Source: Winogradskya consettensis (GTDB lineage Bacteria > Actinomycetota > Actinomycetes > Mycobacteriales > Micromonosporaceae). Taken from it: a stretch of 64,000 nucleotides of DNA. This document shows positions 33,013 through 40,847 of this stretch, piece by piece. A program made the position numbers and the translations under genes. The notes under the pieces are model-generated. The model ran no database searches. It was not told the origin of the DNA and saw only the letters and a program-made list of their open reading frames with translations. The stretch covers positions 248,001-312,000 of the forward strand of contig NZ_BOQP01000006.1 in NCBI RefSeq assembly GCF_018332715.1, read 5' to 3'. How positions within the stretch are numbered: the first letter of the stretch is position 1; every line of letters begins with the position of its first letter.

Positions 33013-34782
33013 ATGGCCAAGGAACGACCGGTGAACACCGGAGCCAAGGCGGCAAACGCCCGGAACCGGCAGCCCGCAGCGCCGCCCACCCCGGGCCCGC
33101 GCCGCCCCGTCACCGGAAGCGCCTCCGACCCCCGCCCCATCGCCCCGCCATTCCTGGCCCAACCAGCCCCCACCCACCCAGCCGGCCCAACCAGCGAACC
33201 GGCCCCTGACCAGCCCACCCAGGGTCAGCCCACCCAAGGTCAGCCCGTGCCGGGCCAGGGCGTGCCGGGCCAGGGCGTGCCGGGCCAGGGCGTGCCGGGC
33301 CAGGGCGTGCCGGGCCAGGGCGTGGCGGGTCGGGGCGTGGCGGGTCGGGCTGTTCCGGGCCGGGCTGGGTCTCAAGAGCAAGTCGCAGGGGACGAGGCCG
33401 CCGTGGGTCGAGCTGAGCAGGAGCACTTGACCCGGGATGGCAGCGCGCAGGGTGACGGTGCGCCGGTACCCGGTGAGCGGATGGATCGGGGATCAGCGAG
33501 CCGTGGCCCAGCGGGCCGAGGGCAGGCGGGCCAAGAACAGGCGGGCCGAGGGCCAGCGGGCCGAGGGCAGGCCGGCCAAGAACAGGCGGGCCATGGGCAA
33601 CCAGGCCATGGGCAGGCAGGCCATGGGCAGGCAGGCCATGGGCAGGCAGGCCATGGGCAGGCAGGCCATGAACAGGCGGGCGGGGAGCACGAGGGTCGGG
33701 AGCAGGTAGTGGAGCAGGTGGTGGGGCATGAGCAGCCGGGTCGGGGTCGTCCGAGTGGGGGGGATGCCGAGCGGGACTACATGGGTGAGGGGAAGACGAT
33801 GCCGGGTGCCGTTGATGGTGCGACTGCGAGAGGGCGGGCGGCCGCTCCGGAGCAGGCCGTGGGGCAGGCGCCACAGCGGGCTGGGGGCGAGCGGATGCCG
33901 GCTCGGCCCGGGGCTCAGAGTCCGGCGCGGGAGCGGGTGCAGGGACCGGGCGGTGAGCGTGCTCATGGGCAGACCGGGGAGCCTGCGCAAGGACAGCGCG
34001 GGGTGCGTGCGCAGGGGCAGGGCCAGCAGCAGGCGCAAGGGCAGAGTCCGGAGCAGGCGCAAGGGCACGGCGACCAGCGGGCGCAAGGACTGAGTGACCA
34101 GCTCGCGCGGGGGCAAGGTGAGCCGCAGGGGCAGGGCGAGCAGCTTGCACGGGCGCAGGGCGAGCCGCGGGCGCAGGGCGAGCAGCGGGCGCAGGGCGAG
34201 CAGCGGGCGCAGGGCGAGCAGCTTGCGCGGGCGCAGGGTGGGGAGCGGGGGCTGGGGCGGGCGCCGGGGCAGGGTGGGGAGCGGCGGGTTGAGATGGGGG
34301 TGGGGCGGGGTGGGAACAAGGTGGGTGAGGGTCGGGGGAAGGGTGGTGGGCCTCGGCCTCGGAATCAGCGGGGGGTCGCCAAGGTTCCTGTGCGGCCGGC
34401 GCCTCGGCCGCCGTTTCCTGGGTTGAAGTTGCAGCCGATGGTGCATGTGGCGGACATGCCGGCCGCTGTGAATTTCTATGAGGCCATGGGCGGCGAGCTC
34501 ATCCATGGTGACCGGGATGGGGAGTGGGTGCTCATGCAGGTCGGGAATGCGCAGATCGGGCTGGTTGTACGGCCTCCTGATCCTTCTCGGGGGGAGAGCA
34601 CCGTGGAGTTGAACTTCTCCGCGACGATGCCGTTGGATCGGCTCGAGCAGATGTTGCGGGAGCGGGACATCACCATTGTGGAGGTGGCCGATGATCCCGA
34701 GGTCGGGGTTCGGCTGCATGTGGAGACGCCGGACGGGATGCCGATCAAGATTCACCATGTCGAGCCTGACCTGCTGGTGTAA
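33013..34782 (+). CDS. Repeat-rich Gly/Gln protein fused to a C-terminal VOC domain
   Basis: 589 aa from ATG 33013 (AGGAG 8 nt upstream). Residues about 1-75 are Pro-rich. Then come five VPGQG pentapeptides (from about residue 79) decaying to VAGRG, about eleven AGxxQ-type pentapeptides (about 168-222), and later AQGEQR hexapeptides. The last about 120 residues (from LQPMVHVADMPAAVNFYEAM) form a VOC module with the end GMPIKIHHVEP. There is no signal peptide or membrane span. VPGQG fits the elastin pentapeptide rule VPGXG, and the middle is predicted disordered. The fusion is visible, but whether translation really starts at 33013 rather than closer to the VOC domain is uncertain, because other frames are also open here. 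Confidence 0.7.
   Translation: MAKERPVNTGAKAANARNRQPAAPPTPGPRRPVTGSASDPRPIAPPFLAQPAPTHPAGPTSEPAPDQPTQGQPTQGQPVPGQGVPGQGVPGQGVPGQGVPGQGVAGRGVAGRAVPGRAGSQEQVAGDEAAVGRAEQEHLTRDGSAQGDGAPVPGERMDRGSASRGPAGRGQAGQEQAGRGPAGRGQAGQEQAGHGQPGHGQAGHGQAGHGQAGHGQAGHEQAGGEHEGREQVVEQVVGHEQPGRGRPSGGDAERDYMGEGKTMPGAVDGATARGRAAAPEQAVGQAPQRAGGERMPARPGAQSPARERVQGPGGERAHGQTGEPAQGQRGVRAQGQGQQQAQGQSPEQAQGHGDQRAQGLSDQLARGQGEPQGQGEQLARAQGEPRAQGEQRAQGEQRAQGEQLARAQGGERGLGRAPGQGGERRVEMGVGRGGNKVGEGRGKGGGPRPRNQRGVAKVPVRPAPRPPFPGLKLQPMVHVADMPAAVNFYEAMGGELIHGDRDGEWVLMQVGNAQIGLVVRPPDPSRGESTVELNFSATMPLDRLEQMLRERDITIVEVADDPEVGVRLHVETPDGMPIKIHHVEPDLLV
33247..33351 (+). repeat. In-gene tandem array, 7 units of 15 bp encoding VPGQG
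   Basis: Five perfect copies of GTGCCGGGCCAGGGC (33247-33321) and two diverged copies. Each encodes VPGQG. The perfect identity at DNA level indicates recent slippage or expansion. Confidence 0.95.
33513..33677 (+). repeat. In-gene tandem array, 11 units of 15 bp encoding AGxxQ pentapeptides
   Basis: Units such as GGGCCGAGGGCAGGC and AGGCCATGGGCAGGC; four consecutive copies of the latter are identical (33603-33662). They encode GRGQA, GQEQA and GHGQA variants in the same frame. Confidence 0.93.
34150..34221 (+). repeat. In-gene tandem array, 4 units of 18 bp encoding RAQGEQ
   Basis: Four near-identical copies of CGGGCGCAGGGCGAGCAG, with a fifth diverged copy at 34228-34245. Looser copies of the same hexapeptide extend upstream to about 34000. 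Confidence 0.9.
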
Positions 34783-34820
34783 CCGTCCGAATTGTCCGGC
34801 CGGCCGCAACTGAGGCCGGC

Positions 34821-34940
34821 CGGTCGGAACGAAGCCCGGCCGGTCAGGACCAGAGCAGGCCAGCCAGGACCAGAGCAGGCCGGTCAGGACCAGATCGGGC
34901 CAGCCAGGACCAGAGCAGGGCAGTCAGGACCAGAGCAGGA
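34821..34940. repeat. Intergenic tandem array, 5-6 units of 20 bp
   Basis: Five copies of CGGTCAGGACCAGAGCAGGC or CAGCCAGGACCAGAGCAGGC, alternating between the two types, plus a diverged copy at the left end. It fills the gap between the repeat-VOC gene and vanZ and abuts the vanZ stop codon. Confidence 0.92.
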
Positions 34941-35390
34941 CTAAGACCGGCCGGAGGAAGCGACCCGGGCGCGGTGGTCGGGGTCGGGGACTGCCAGGTG
35001 CAGGATGAGCAGGCCGATCAGGGCACCGGCCGTGTTGGCGATCAGGTCGTTGATGTCGACCGTTCGCCGGCTGCCCACCGTCAGGCCGAGGATCAGCTGC
35101 ACGAGTTCGATTGCCGTGCTGGCCAGGCCGGAGCGGAGCAGCATCGGCAGGTAGCCGTCGGACCTGCGCCAGAGCAGGGGCAGCAGGATGCCGAACGGGA
35201 TGAACATGATGACGTTCAGGGTGAAGCTGGGGCCGTCCACGTCGCCGGGGATCCAGCGGAGCATGTCGCTGAACGGGTCGCCCGCCCAGTAGGACGCCGG
35301 GTGCGGGTGGATCGGGAAGATGGTCACGGCGATGACGCTCAGTGCGTACCCGATGAGGGTTGTGCCGATGAAGTGCCGCCGCATGATCAT
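34941..35390 (-). CDS. VanZ-like membrane protein
   Basis: 149 aa, four to five hydrophobic helices. It has the VanZ pattern: FTLNVIMFIPFGILLPLL, then STAIELVQLI and the DINDLIANTAGALIGLLI end, with conserved N, E and D residues. VanZ-like proteins confer low-level teicoplanin resistance in some bacteria, but most are of unknown role. ATG at 35390, or alternatively 35384. No other resistance gene is adjacent. Confidence 0.88.
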   Translation of the reverse strand: MIMRRHFIGTTLIGYALSVIAVTIFPIHPHPASYWAGDPFSDMLRWIPGDVDGPSFTLNVIMFIPFGILLPLLWRRSDGYLPMLLRSGLASTAIELVQLILGLTVGSRRTVDINDLIANTAGALIGLLILHLAVPDPDHRARVASSGRS

Positions 35391-35550
35391 TCAACGGTAA
35401 TCGATTCCGGACGTCCGGCCTTCGGGGCCGTCGCGGAGATGCCCGCGCCGCGCTTCGCCATGCGGCCAGGGTGCCGCGCATTACGGAGCGCGTCCAACTT
35501 CCTTCACCCGGTAGGCGTAATGGTGTACGCCACTTGCAGTCGATAAAAGT

Positions 35551-35579
35551 TTGCAGGCACTGCAAGTTCGACCGTACGG
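35551..35579 (+). promoter_or_regulatory. TetR operator and promoter of the tetR-MFS pair
   Basis: A perfect 15-bp dyad TTGCAGgcaCTGCAA (35551-35565) overlaps a candidate -35 TTGCAG. A -10 TACGGT at 35574-35579 follows with a 17-bp spacer. A further ACTTGCA half-site lies at 35532-35538. The implied start of transcription is at or next to the GTG 35587, so the mRNA may be leaderless. Confidence 0.7.
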
Positions 35580-35586
35580 TGACCCG

Positions 35587-36231
35587 GTGGACGAGGCGAA
35601 GACCGGGCGGCGCGACCGCAAGAAGCAGCAGACGCGTCAGGCGCTGATCGAGGCTGCGCTGCGGCTGGTCGACGAACGCGGGCTCGAGCACGTCACCGTC
35701 GAGGACATCGCCGACGCCGCTGACGTGTCGCCACGCACGTTCTTCAACTACTTCGCGAGCAAGGACGAGGCGATCACCGGCGACCTGTTCGTCGAGGACG
35801 ACGGCACCGGGGAGCGGCTCCTGTCGGCGGCTCCGGGCGTACCCGTAGTCGAGGCCTTTTTAAATGCGATGGCGCCGGGGCTGACCGCCATGCAGGATGA
35901 CCGGGATGTCTGGTTCTTGCGCATGCGGGTGATGGAGGCCAATCCGTCGCTGGTCATGAGCCTGATCGCCCGCAGCAGCGCCGCCGAGAACCAGCTGGTC
36001 CGGGTCGTGGCCAAGCGTCTCGGCCTGCCTCAGGCCCATCCCTATCCGGCGGTCTTCGCGGCCGCGGCCGGCGGCGCGGTGCGCACCGCGATGATGCGCT
36101 GGCCGAGCGCCCGGCGCCCCCTGACCGACCTGGTTGATGAGGCGTTCAGCTACCTGGCAACCGGCTTGGCAGACCCCCAGAACGAGCAAGATCCGGCAGA
36201 TCCGATCAATGAGAGAAGAAATGAGCTCTGA
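35587..36231 (+). CDS. TetR-family repressor of the adjacent efflux gene
   Basis: 214 aa from GTG 35587. The N-terminal HTH reads LRLVDERGLEHVTVEDIADA with ADVSPRTFFNYFASKDEAI, the classic TetR recognition helix. The C-terminal ligand domain resembles MftR/TetR_C_17 types. It overlaps the transporter gene by 11 nt, so both are made from one message, and the dyad in front is the likely autoregulatory site. The ligand is probably a substrate of the transporter (inference). Confidence 0.92.
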   Translation: MDEAKTGRRDRKKQQTRQALIEAALRLVDERGLEHVTVEDIADAADVSPRTFFNYFASKDEAITGDLFVEDDGTGERLLSAAPGVPVVEAFLNAMAPGLTAMQDDRDVWFLRMRVMEANPSLVMSLIARSSAAENQLVRVVAKRLGLPQAHPYPAVFAAAAGGAVRTAMMRWPSARRPLTDLVDEAFSYLATGLADPQNEQDPADPINERRNEL

Positions 36232-37804
36232 CACGCAAGACGTGAAGGCCGAGGCGGTGAGCAGCGCCGGGACCGCCGGCCGGATGACGCACCGCGAGGT
36301 CGTCCAGGCTTTGTCCGGCCTGATGATGGGCATGTTCGTGACCATCCTGGCCTCGACGGTGGTGTCCAACGCGCTGCCCCGGATCATCGCCGACCTGGGC
36401 GGTTCGCAGTCCGTCTACACCTGGATCGTCACCACCGAGCTGCTGGCCATGACGGCGACCGTGCCGCTGTGGGGCAAGATGGCCGACCTCTACAGCAAGA
36501 AGCTGCTCATCCAGCTCTCGCTCGGGCTGTTCGTGGCGGGTTCGCTGATCGCCGGCTCCGCGCCGAACGTGGAGCTGCTCATCGTCAGCCGCGTGGTGCA
36601 GGGCATCGGCGCGGGTGGCATGACGGCGCTCGCGACCATCGTCATGGCGGCGATGATCCCGCCCCGTGAGCTGGGCCGATACTCCGGCATGTTCGGTGCG
36701 GTCTTCGGTGTCGCCACGATCGCCGGGCCGCTGATCGGTGGTCTGCTCGTCGACACCAGCTGGCTGGGCTGGCGCTGGTGCTTCTTCATCGGGGTGCCGT
36801 TCTCCGTCGCCGCGATCCTGCTGCTGCAGCGCACGCTCAACCTCCCGACCGTGCGCCGCAAGGTGAGCATCGACTGGCTGGGCGCTTTCCTGATCACGGC
36901 CGGGGTCAGCACGCTGCTGATCTGGTCAACGCTCGCCGGCGACAAGTACGACTGGGTGTCCGGCACCTCGGCGATCTTCGTGGCCGCCGGTGTGGTGCTT
37001 CTCGCGCTCGCCGTCTGGGCGGAGTCGAGGGCGACCGAGCCGATCATCCCGCTCAGCATCTTCCGCAACCGCACGGTCTCCCTGACCGTGATCGCCAGCG
37101 TGCTGGTCGGTGTGGCCATGTTCGGTGGCACGGTCTTCCTGTCGCAGTACTTCCAGGTCTCGCTCGGGAAGTCGCCGACGGTGGCCGGCCTGATGAGCCT
37201 GCCGATGATCTTCGGTCTGCTGGTCTCGTCGACGGTCGCGGGTCAGCTGATCACGAAGTACGGCAGGTGGAAGCGTTACCTGGTCGCCGGTGCGATCGTG
37301 ATGACAGCCGGAATGCTGCTGCTCAGCACGATCGACGAGCACACGAGCGTACTGATGCTGTCGATCTGGATGTTCGTGCTCGGGGCCGGCGTCGGCATGC
37401 TCATGCAGAACCTCGTGCTCGCGGCGCAGAACGACGTCCCGGCGAACGAGCTGGGCGCGGCCACCTCCACGCTGACGTTCTTCCGCAGCATGGGTGGCGC
37501 GATCGGGGTCAGCGCCCTGGGCGCGGTGCTGGCCGGCAAGGTGACATCGCTGTTCGCCGAGAAGTTCCCGCAGGCAGCGACCGGTGGGACGGCGGCGGTG
37601 CCCGACCTGACCACGCTGCCGGAGCAGGCCCGCGTGATCGTGGCGAACATCTACGCCCAGGCGACCTCGGAGCTGTTCATGGTGGCCGCCCCGATCGCCG
37701 CCCTCGCCTTCGTGGCGGTGGTCTTCGTCAAGGAGAAGCCGCTGCACACGATGAGCGGTGACGAGCGCCGGGCCCAGGAAGAAGCCGGGCTTCCGCTGCA
37801 CTGA
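36221..37804 (+). CDS. MFS multidrug efflux transporter (DHA2/EmrB-QacA type, 14 TMS)
   Basis: 527 aa. MFS motif A is GKMADLYSKKLLI, motif C in helix 5 is GAVFGVATIAGPLIGG, and helix 1 has the drug-family stretch LASTVVSNALPRIIADLGG. About 14 hydrophobic spans, proton-driven export of hydrophobic or cationic compounds expected. ATG 36221 is preceded by AGAGAAG; an alternative ATG lies at 36209. Its transcript ends at a strong terminator 18 bp after the stop. Confidence 0.93.
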   Translation: MSSDTQDVKAEAVSSAGTAGRMTHREVVQALSGLMMGMFVTILASTVVSNALPRIIADLGGSQSVYTWIVTTELLAMTATVPLWGKMADLYSKKLLIQLSLGLFVAGSLIAGSAPNVELLIVSRVVQGIGAGGMTALATIVMAAMIPPRELGRYSGMFGAVFGVATIAGPLIGGLLVDTSWLGWRWCFFIGVPFSVAAILLLQRTLNLPTVRRKVSIDWLGAFLITAGVSTLLIWSTLAGDKYDWVSGTSAIFVAAGVVLLALAVWAESRATEPIIPLSIFRNRTVSLTVIASVLVGVAMFGGTVFLSQYFQVSLGKSPTVAGLMSLPMIFGLLVSSTVAGQLITKYGRWKRYLVAGAIVMTAGMLLLSTIDEHTSVLMLSIWMFVLGAGVGMLMQNLVLAAQNDVPANELGAATSTLTFFRSMGGAIGVSALGAVLAGKVTSLFAEKFPQAATGGTAAVPDLTTLPEQARVIVANIYAQATSELFMVAAPIAALAFVAVVFVKEKPLHTMSGDERRAQEEAGLPLH

Positions 37805-37822
37805 TTTCTACACAATATGGAG

Positions 37823-37850
37823 AAAAGGCCCGGGGACACTCGGGCCTTTT
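37823..37850. terminator. Rho-independent bidirectional terminator
   Basis: A perfect 10-bp stem (AAAAGGCCCG and its complement) with an 8-nt loop, flanked by A- and T-tracts on both sides. It serves the MFS gene (plus) and abuts the stop of the ynfA-like gene (minus). Confidence 0.9.
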
Positions 37851-38195
37851 CTATGCCCCGCGGGGCGCGTACATGATGACGCCGACCCCGGCGAGGCACA
37901 GGGCCGCACCGATCAGGTCCCAGCGGTCAGGCCGGAACCCGTCGACGAGCATCCCCCAGGCGAGTGAACCCGCCACGAAGACGCCGCCGTACGCGGCCAG
38001 GATCCGGCCGAAGTTCGCATCCGACTGCAGCGTCGCCACGAACCCGTACGCCCCGAGCGCGACCACCCCGGCACCGGCGAACACCAGTCCCCGGTGCTCC
38101 CGGACGCCTTGCCAGACCAGCCACGCACCGCCGATCTCAGCGAGCGCGGCCAGCAGGAACAACGCGACGGACCTGAGCACTGTCATGTACTGCAT
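37851..38195 (-). CDS. ynfA: YnfA/UPF0060 family small membrane protein
   Basis: 114 aa, four hydrophobic helices, resembling small multidrug resistance proteins in size. Conserved signature: [19 protein letters not shown] early, then [27 protein letters not shown]. The function of the family is not established; a transport role is proposed. Start at 38195 or 38186. Confidence 0.92.
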   Translation of the reverse strand: MQYMTVLRSVALFLLAALAEIGGAWLVWQGVREHRGLVFAGAGVVALGAYGFVATLQSDANFGRILAAYGGVFVAGSLAWGMLVDGFRPDRWDLIGAALCLAGVGVIMYAPRGA

Positions 38196-38277
38196 TCTCG
38201 CGGACGGACACCCACTCCCCGCGGCAACGGGGTTTCACCCGCCTCCCTGCGGCAACAGGGAAGACAAGTGGGGTGGG

Positions 38278-38634
38278 TCAGCTCGGGCGCAGACCGACAG
38301 AAGTACGCGGTGACGGGGGTTCCGCGCAGCCCAGCAGGCCGACGAGGCCCGAGATCCAGAGCTGGCGGTACACGGTCGGGCTCGGGTGGCTGACCACCAG
38401 CTTGACACCGGATGCCGCAGCCGTGTGGAAGCAGGCGACGAGAATACCGATGCCGATGCTGTCGATCAGCATGACGCGTTGCAGGTCGAGGTCTATCCGG
38501 CCCGGCGTCTGCGAGGTCAGGACGTCGTTGACGGCGTCTCGCATGACGTGGGCGTTGTCGAGGTCGATCTCGCCACTGGGCGCGATCTGAATGGTGCCAT
38601 CGGCCAACTGACGAGTGGTGATCGGCAGATACAC
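38278..38634 (-). CDS. STAS-domain anti-sigma factor antagonist
   Basis: 118 aa, SpoIIAA/RsbV-like. The phosphorylation loop reads IDSIGIGILVA, keeping the Ser that is phosphorylated in RsbV/SpoIIAA. GTG start at 38634 with AGAGGG upstream gives the usual N-terminal length. It would sequester an anti-sigma kinase when unphosphorylated. No partner kinase is adjacent, so it probably acts with one encoded elsewhere. Confidence 0.85.
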   Translation of the reverse strand: MYLPITTRQLADGTIQIAPSGEIDLDNAHVMRDAVNDVLTSQTPGRIDLDLQRVMLIDSIGIGILVACFHTAAASGVKLVVSHPSPTVYRQLWISGLVGLLGCAEPPSPRTSVGLRPS

Positions 38635-38936
38635 GGCTGCCCTCTTCCTGTCCTGGCGTCGTGCGGGCGACGCCGAACCTCCTGCGGAGTCTGCTGCACC
38701 CCGGAAATCAGCCGGATTGCCGGCAATTGGGGGACAGCCCGGTACCTCACCAAGGCACCGGCCGACATTGCGGCTCAACAACAATCCGCTGGTCTGCAAG
38801 TTACGCCAGGTAGGCGCGGAACGCCAGAGTAGTTCATCGAGCCGGAATGTGCTGGAACGGTCACCCGGTGGCACGAACATTGACGATCGGGTACACCTTA
38901 CGAATACTCAGCGTATGCGTAGGAGTGCCATACGAG
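38635..38936. other. 302-bp divergent intergenic region
   Basis: Holds the promoters of the STAS gene (minus) and AraC regulator (plus). Apart from the dyad at 38900-38920 no gene, repeat or RNA structure is evident. Confidence 0.6.
38900..38920. promoter_or_regulatory. Dyad upstream of the AraC-type regulator
   Basis: ACGAATAC and GTATGCGT form 8-bp arms with one mismatch and a 5-bp spacer, 17 bp before the regulator start. Possible autoregulatory site. Confidence 0.4.
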
Positions 38937-39944
38937 ATGAATGACGTTCACTTCAGGACGGTCGCATCGCCTGTGGAGGCTCCCGCCTCAGCAAGTGTCA
39001 ACAGCGTTGATATTGACGAAACACGATTCTTGCTAAACCGGTTCTATTACCCGGTAGCGGTGGGGGTGCCGGAGGGGGCGGAAGGCTTCTCGTTCCGGGC
39101 GGATGTGATCCAACTCGGACCGCTGACCGTCGGCCAGCTGGGCTACGGGGGCACCACGATCACGACGATCGCCTCGGAGCTGGACGCGTACCACCTGAGC
39201 GTCCCGACCTCCGGAAAGCTGTACGCGCACCACGCGGGCCACAAGGCGGTGATCCTCCCGGGCCGGGCGGCGGTGTTCGGACCGGGCGGCCCGGTCTACG
39301 TGCTGCACGAGAAGGACTCCGTCGAGCTGGACGTCAAGATCGAACGCTCGGCCCTCGAGGCGGAGCTCGCCACCATGCTCGGCCACCGGGTGCACGGACC
39401 GCTCGGCCTGCCTCCGGTCATCGACGTGTCCCGGGGGCCACTGCGCAGCTGGGCCCGGCTCGTGGCGTTGCTGCGCGGGGAGATCACCCATCCGGGCAGC
39501 CTGCTCAGCCAGCCCATCATCGCCGGACAGCTGCGTCAGGGCGTCCTCAGCGGGCTGCTGCTGAGCGTCCCGCACCGCTACACCGACGAGCTGAACGCTC
39601 CCGCGCCGGCCGGCCCGCCACGGGCCATCCAGCGGGCCATCGACGCCATCAACGACGAACCGGAGCGGCCCTTCACGGTGGCCGACCTCGCCGCGATAGC
39701 CGGGGTGAGTGTGCGGTCACTGCAGGAGGGATTCCGACGGTACGTGGACAGCGCGCCGATGACATACCTCCAGCAGGTACGGCTGGGCCGCGCCCATGAC
39801 GCGTTGCTGCGCGAGGACCCGGCCCGCGCGACCGTGGCGGCAATCGCGCACCGGTGGGGATTCGCGCATCTGGGGCGTTTCGCCTCGGCGTACCGTCTGC
39901 GTTACGGGGTCTGCCCCTCGGACACACTGCGCGGTAACGGCTAG
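38937..39944 (+). CDS. AraC-family transcriptional regulator (AraC_binding_2 + HTH_18)
   Basis: 335 aa from ATG 38937. The N-terminal 200 residues fit the AraC-binding-like domain of the NdmR/FeaR group (cupin-like core with RAAVFGPGGPVYV). The C-terminal HTH pair is clear: FTVADLAAIAGVSVRSLQEGF and VAAIAHRWGFAHLGRFASAY, ending RYGVCPSDTLR. Regulators of this group often control aromatic compound catabolism. Its target is unknown; the divergent STAS gene is the nearest candidate. Confidence 0.92.
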   Translation: MNDVHFRTVASPVEAPASASVNSVDIDETRFLLNRFYYPVAVGVPEGAEGFSFRADVIQLGPLTVGQLGYGGTTITTIASELDAYHLSVPTSGKLYAHHAGHKAVILPGRAAVFGPGGPVYVLHEKDSVELDVKIERSALEAELATMLGHRVHGPLGLPPVIDVSRGPLRSWARLVALLRGEITHPGSLLSQPIIAGQLRQGVLSGLLLSVPHRYTDELNAPAPAGPPRAIQRAIDAINDEPERPFTVADLAAIAGVSVRSLQEGFRRYVDSAPMTYLQQVRLGRAHDALLREDPARATVAAIAHRWGFAHLGRFASAYRLRYGVCPSDTLRGNG

Positions 39945-39955
39945 CTGACCAGGGG

Positions 39956-40294
39956 CTATTCTCCCGGGTCGCGGCGATGCCGGGGGCGCGGCAGGCCATC
40001 CATCCGGGAGGCAGCGGACGCGCCACCGAAGAGGTTGCCACGTGGGGGCACCCAGTCGCGCCACGGGCCCAGGTGGGCCGGGACGGCAGCGGCTTCGCCA
40101 TCCCCCGCACCCTGCAGCACGCGCAGATATTCCAGGACCCGGGCGGCCGCCGCGCCGCCGTCCCGGGCAAGCGCCGCCAGAATCTCGCGCTCGTCGTCGA
40201 GGTCGGCACCCCGTCGCTCCATGGCCGTGGCGAGCCCGATCAGGAGCCGCACCACCTCGCTCGCATCTCGCTCGGCGTCGGGCAGGCTGGTCAT
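39956..40294 (-). CDS. Hypothetical protein, helical
   Basis: 112 aa, soluble, starting MTSLPDAERDASEVVRLLIG, with two predicted helices followed by a Pro/Gly/Arg-rich tail. No recognised domain. It converges with the AraC gene, 11 nt apart. The long uninterrupted frame and reasonable start support a gene, but with moderate confidence. Confidence 0.55.
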   Translation of the reverse strand: MTSLPDAERDASEVVRLLIGLATAMERRGADLDDEREILAALARDGGAAAARVLEYLRVLQGAGDGEAAAVPAHLGPWRDWVPPRGNLFGGASAASRMDGLPRPRHRRDPGE

Positions 40295-40599
40295 CGTGGA
40301 CCGTCCGGCTGCATTTCTCCGCGATCACTCATCTCTAGTCACGTTCCCCTCGCCACCGGTGTGCGCGGTCCCCGCCGGACACACCCACACAGATGACACC
40401 GCAAAAATGTATTCGTCCCGCTACTCACCGTCCATCCGATGCGCGCGAGGGTTGTCCGAATCACGCTCGCACGGCGCCGAAGTGAGTGATCGTCCCATTT
40501 ATTCCGGCGTACCGCGCTGTGACGAGCGGCTCGCGTTGAGAAGTGTTTGCACGGGGTATGCCGGAGAACTGAAATGCAGGCATCCATCTTGGAGGGGCG
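40295..40599. other. 305-bp intergenic region without a recognisable gene
   Basis: Divergent region between the hypothetical gene (minus) and the 63-residue ORF (plus). It has a slightly AT-richer middle (around 40405-40420 and 40495-40505) consistent with promoters, but I could not assign boxes. Confidence 0.5.
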
Positions 40600-40791
40600 A
40601 TGACCGAGCAGATCCGTCAGCCGCTGGAGGAAGAGCCCGAGGTCCTGGACGCCATCGAGGACGACGTGGCGGTCGAGGCATTCGTCACCGGCGGTGGCCC
40701 CGACGCGGACACGCCCGAATTTGTGGAGCCGGGCGAGCGGCCCGCGACGGCGCCCGGGCGATCGGGCGCACCGTCTCCTGAAAAGCTCTGA
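40600..40791 (+). CDS. Small acidic 63-residue protein
   Basis: Begins at ATG 40600 with an excellent GGAGGGG ribosome binding site and ends 9 bp before a terminator, so it is a well-delimited transcription unit. The sequence has an acidic, leader-like N-terminal half (QPLEEEPEVLDAIEDD) then VEAFVTGGG and a Pro/Gly/Ser tail. It superficially resembles a RiPP precursor, but no modifying enzyme is nearby and there is no Cys. The function is unknown. Confidence 0.6.
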   Translation: MTEQIRQPLEEEPEVLDAIEDDVAVEAFVTGGGPDADTPEFVEPGERPATAPGRSGAPSPEKL

Positions 40792-40800
40792 AACACCTCT

Positions 40801-40827
40801 GGCCGACGAGGCATCGCCTCGTCGGCC
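40801..40827. terminator. Hairpin between convergent genes
   Basis: Perfect 12-bp stem (GGCCGACGAGGC with its complement) and a 3-nt loop, between the 63-residue ORF and the end of the molybdopterin oxidoreductase gene. Serves both strands. Confidence 0.85.
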
Positions 40828-40847
40828 AGGTCGAACCGGCGCGACAG

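Noticed and set aside
33110..34809. Long open frames on the minus strand (33110-34150 and 33493-34809) across the repeat-VOC gene
   Set aside because: They are compositional shadows of repetitive GC-rich DNA. Only the plus-strand frame ends in a recognisable domain (VOC) and has a good ribosome binding site.
32513..34940. Tandem arrays considered as a CRISPR array
   Set aside because: Units are contiguous with no unique spacers and no cas genes are present.
34941..35390. VanZ-like protein as evidence of glycopeptide resistance
   Set aside because: VanZ homologues are widespread and no vanHAX or vanRS genes are nearby.
38937..40791. The 63-residue ORF plus AraC regulator as a RiPP cluster
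   Set aside because: No cyclase, protease, radical SAM or transporter gene is present nearby.
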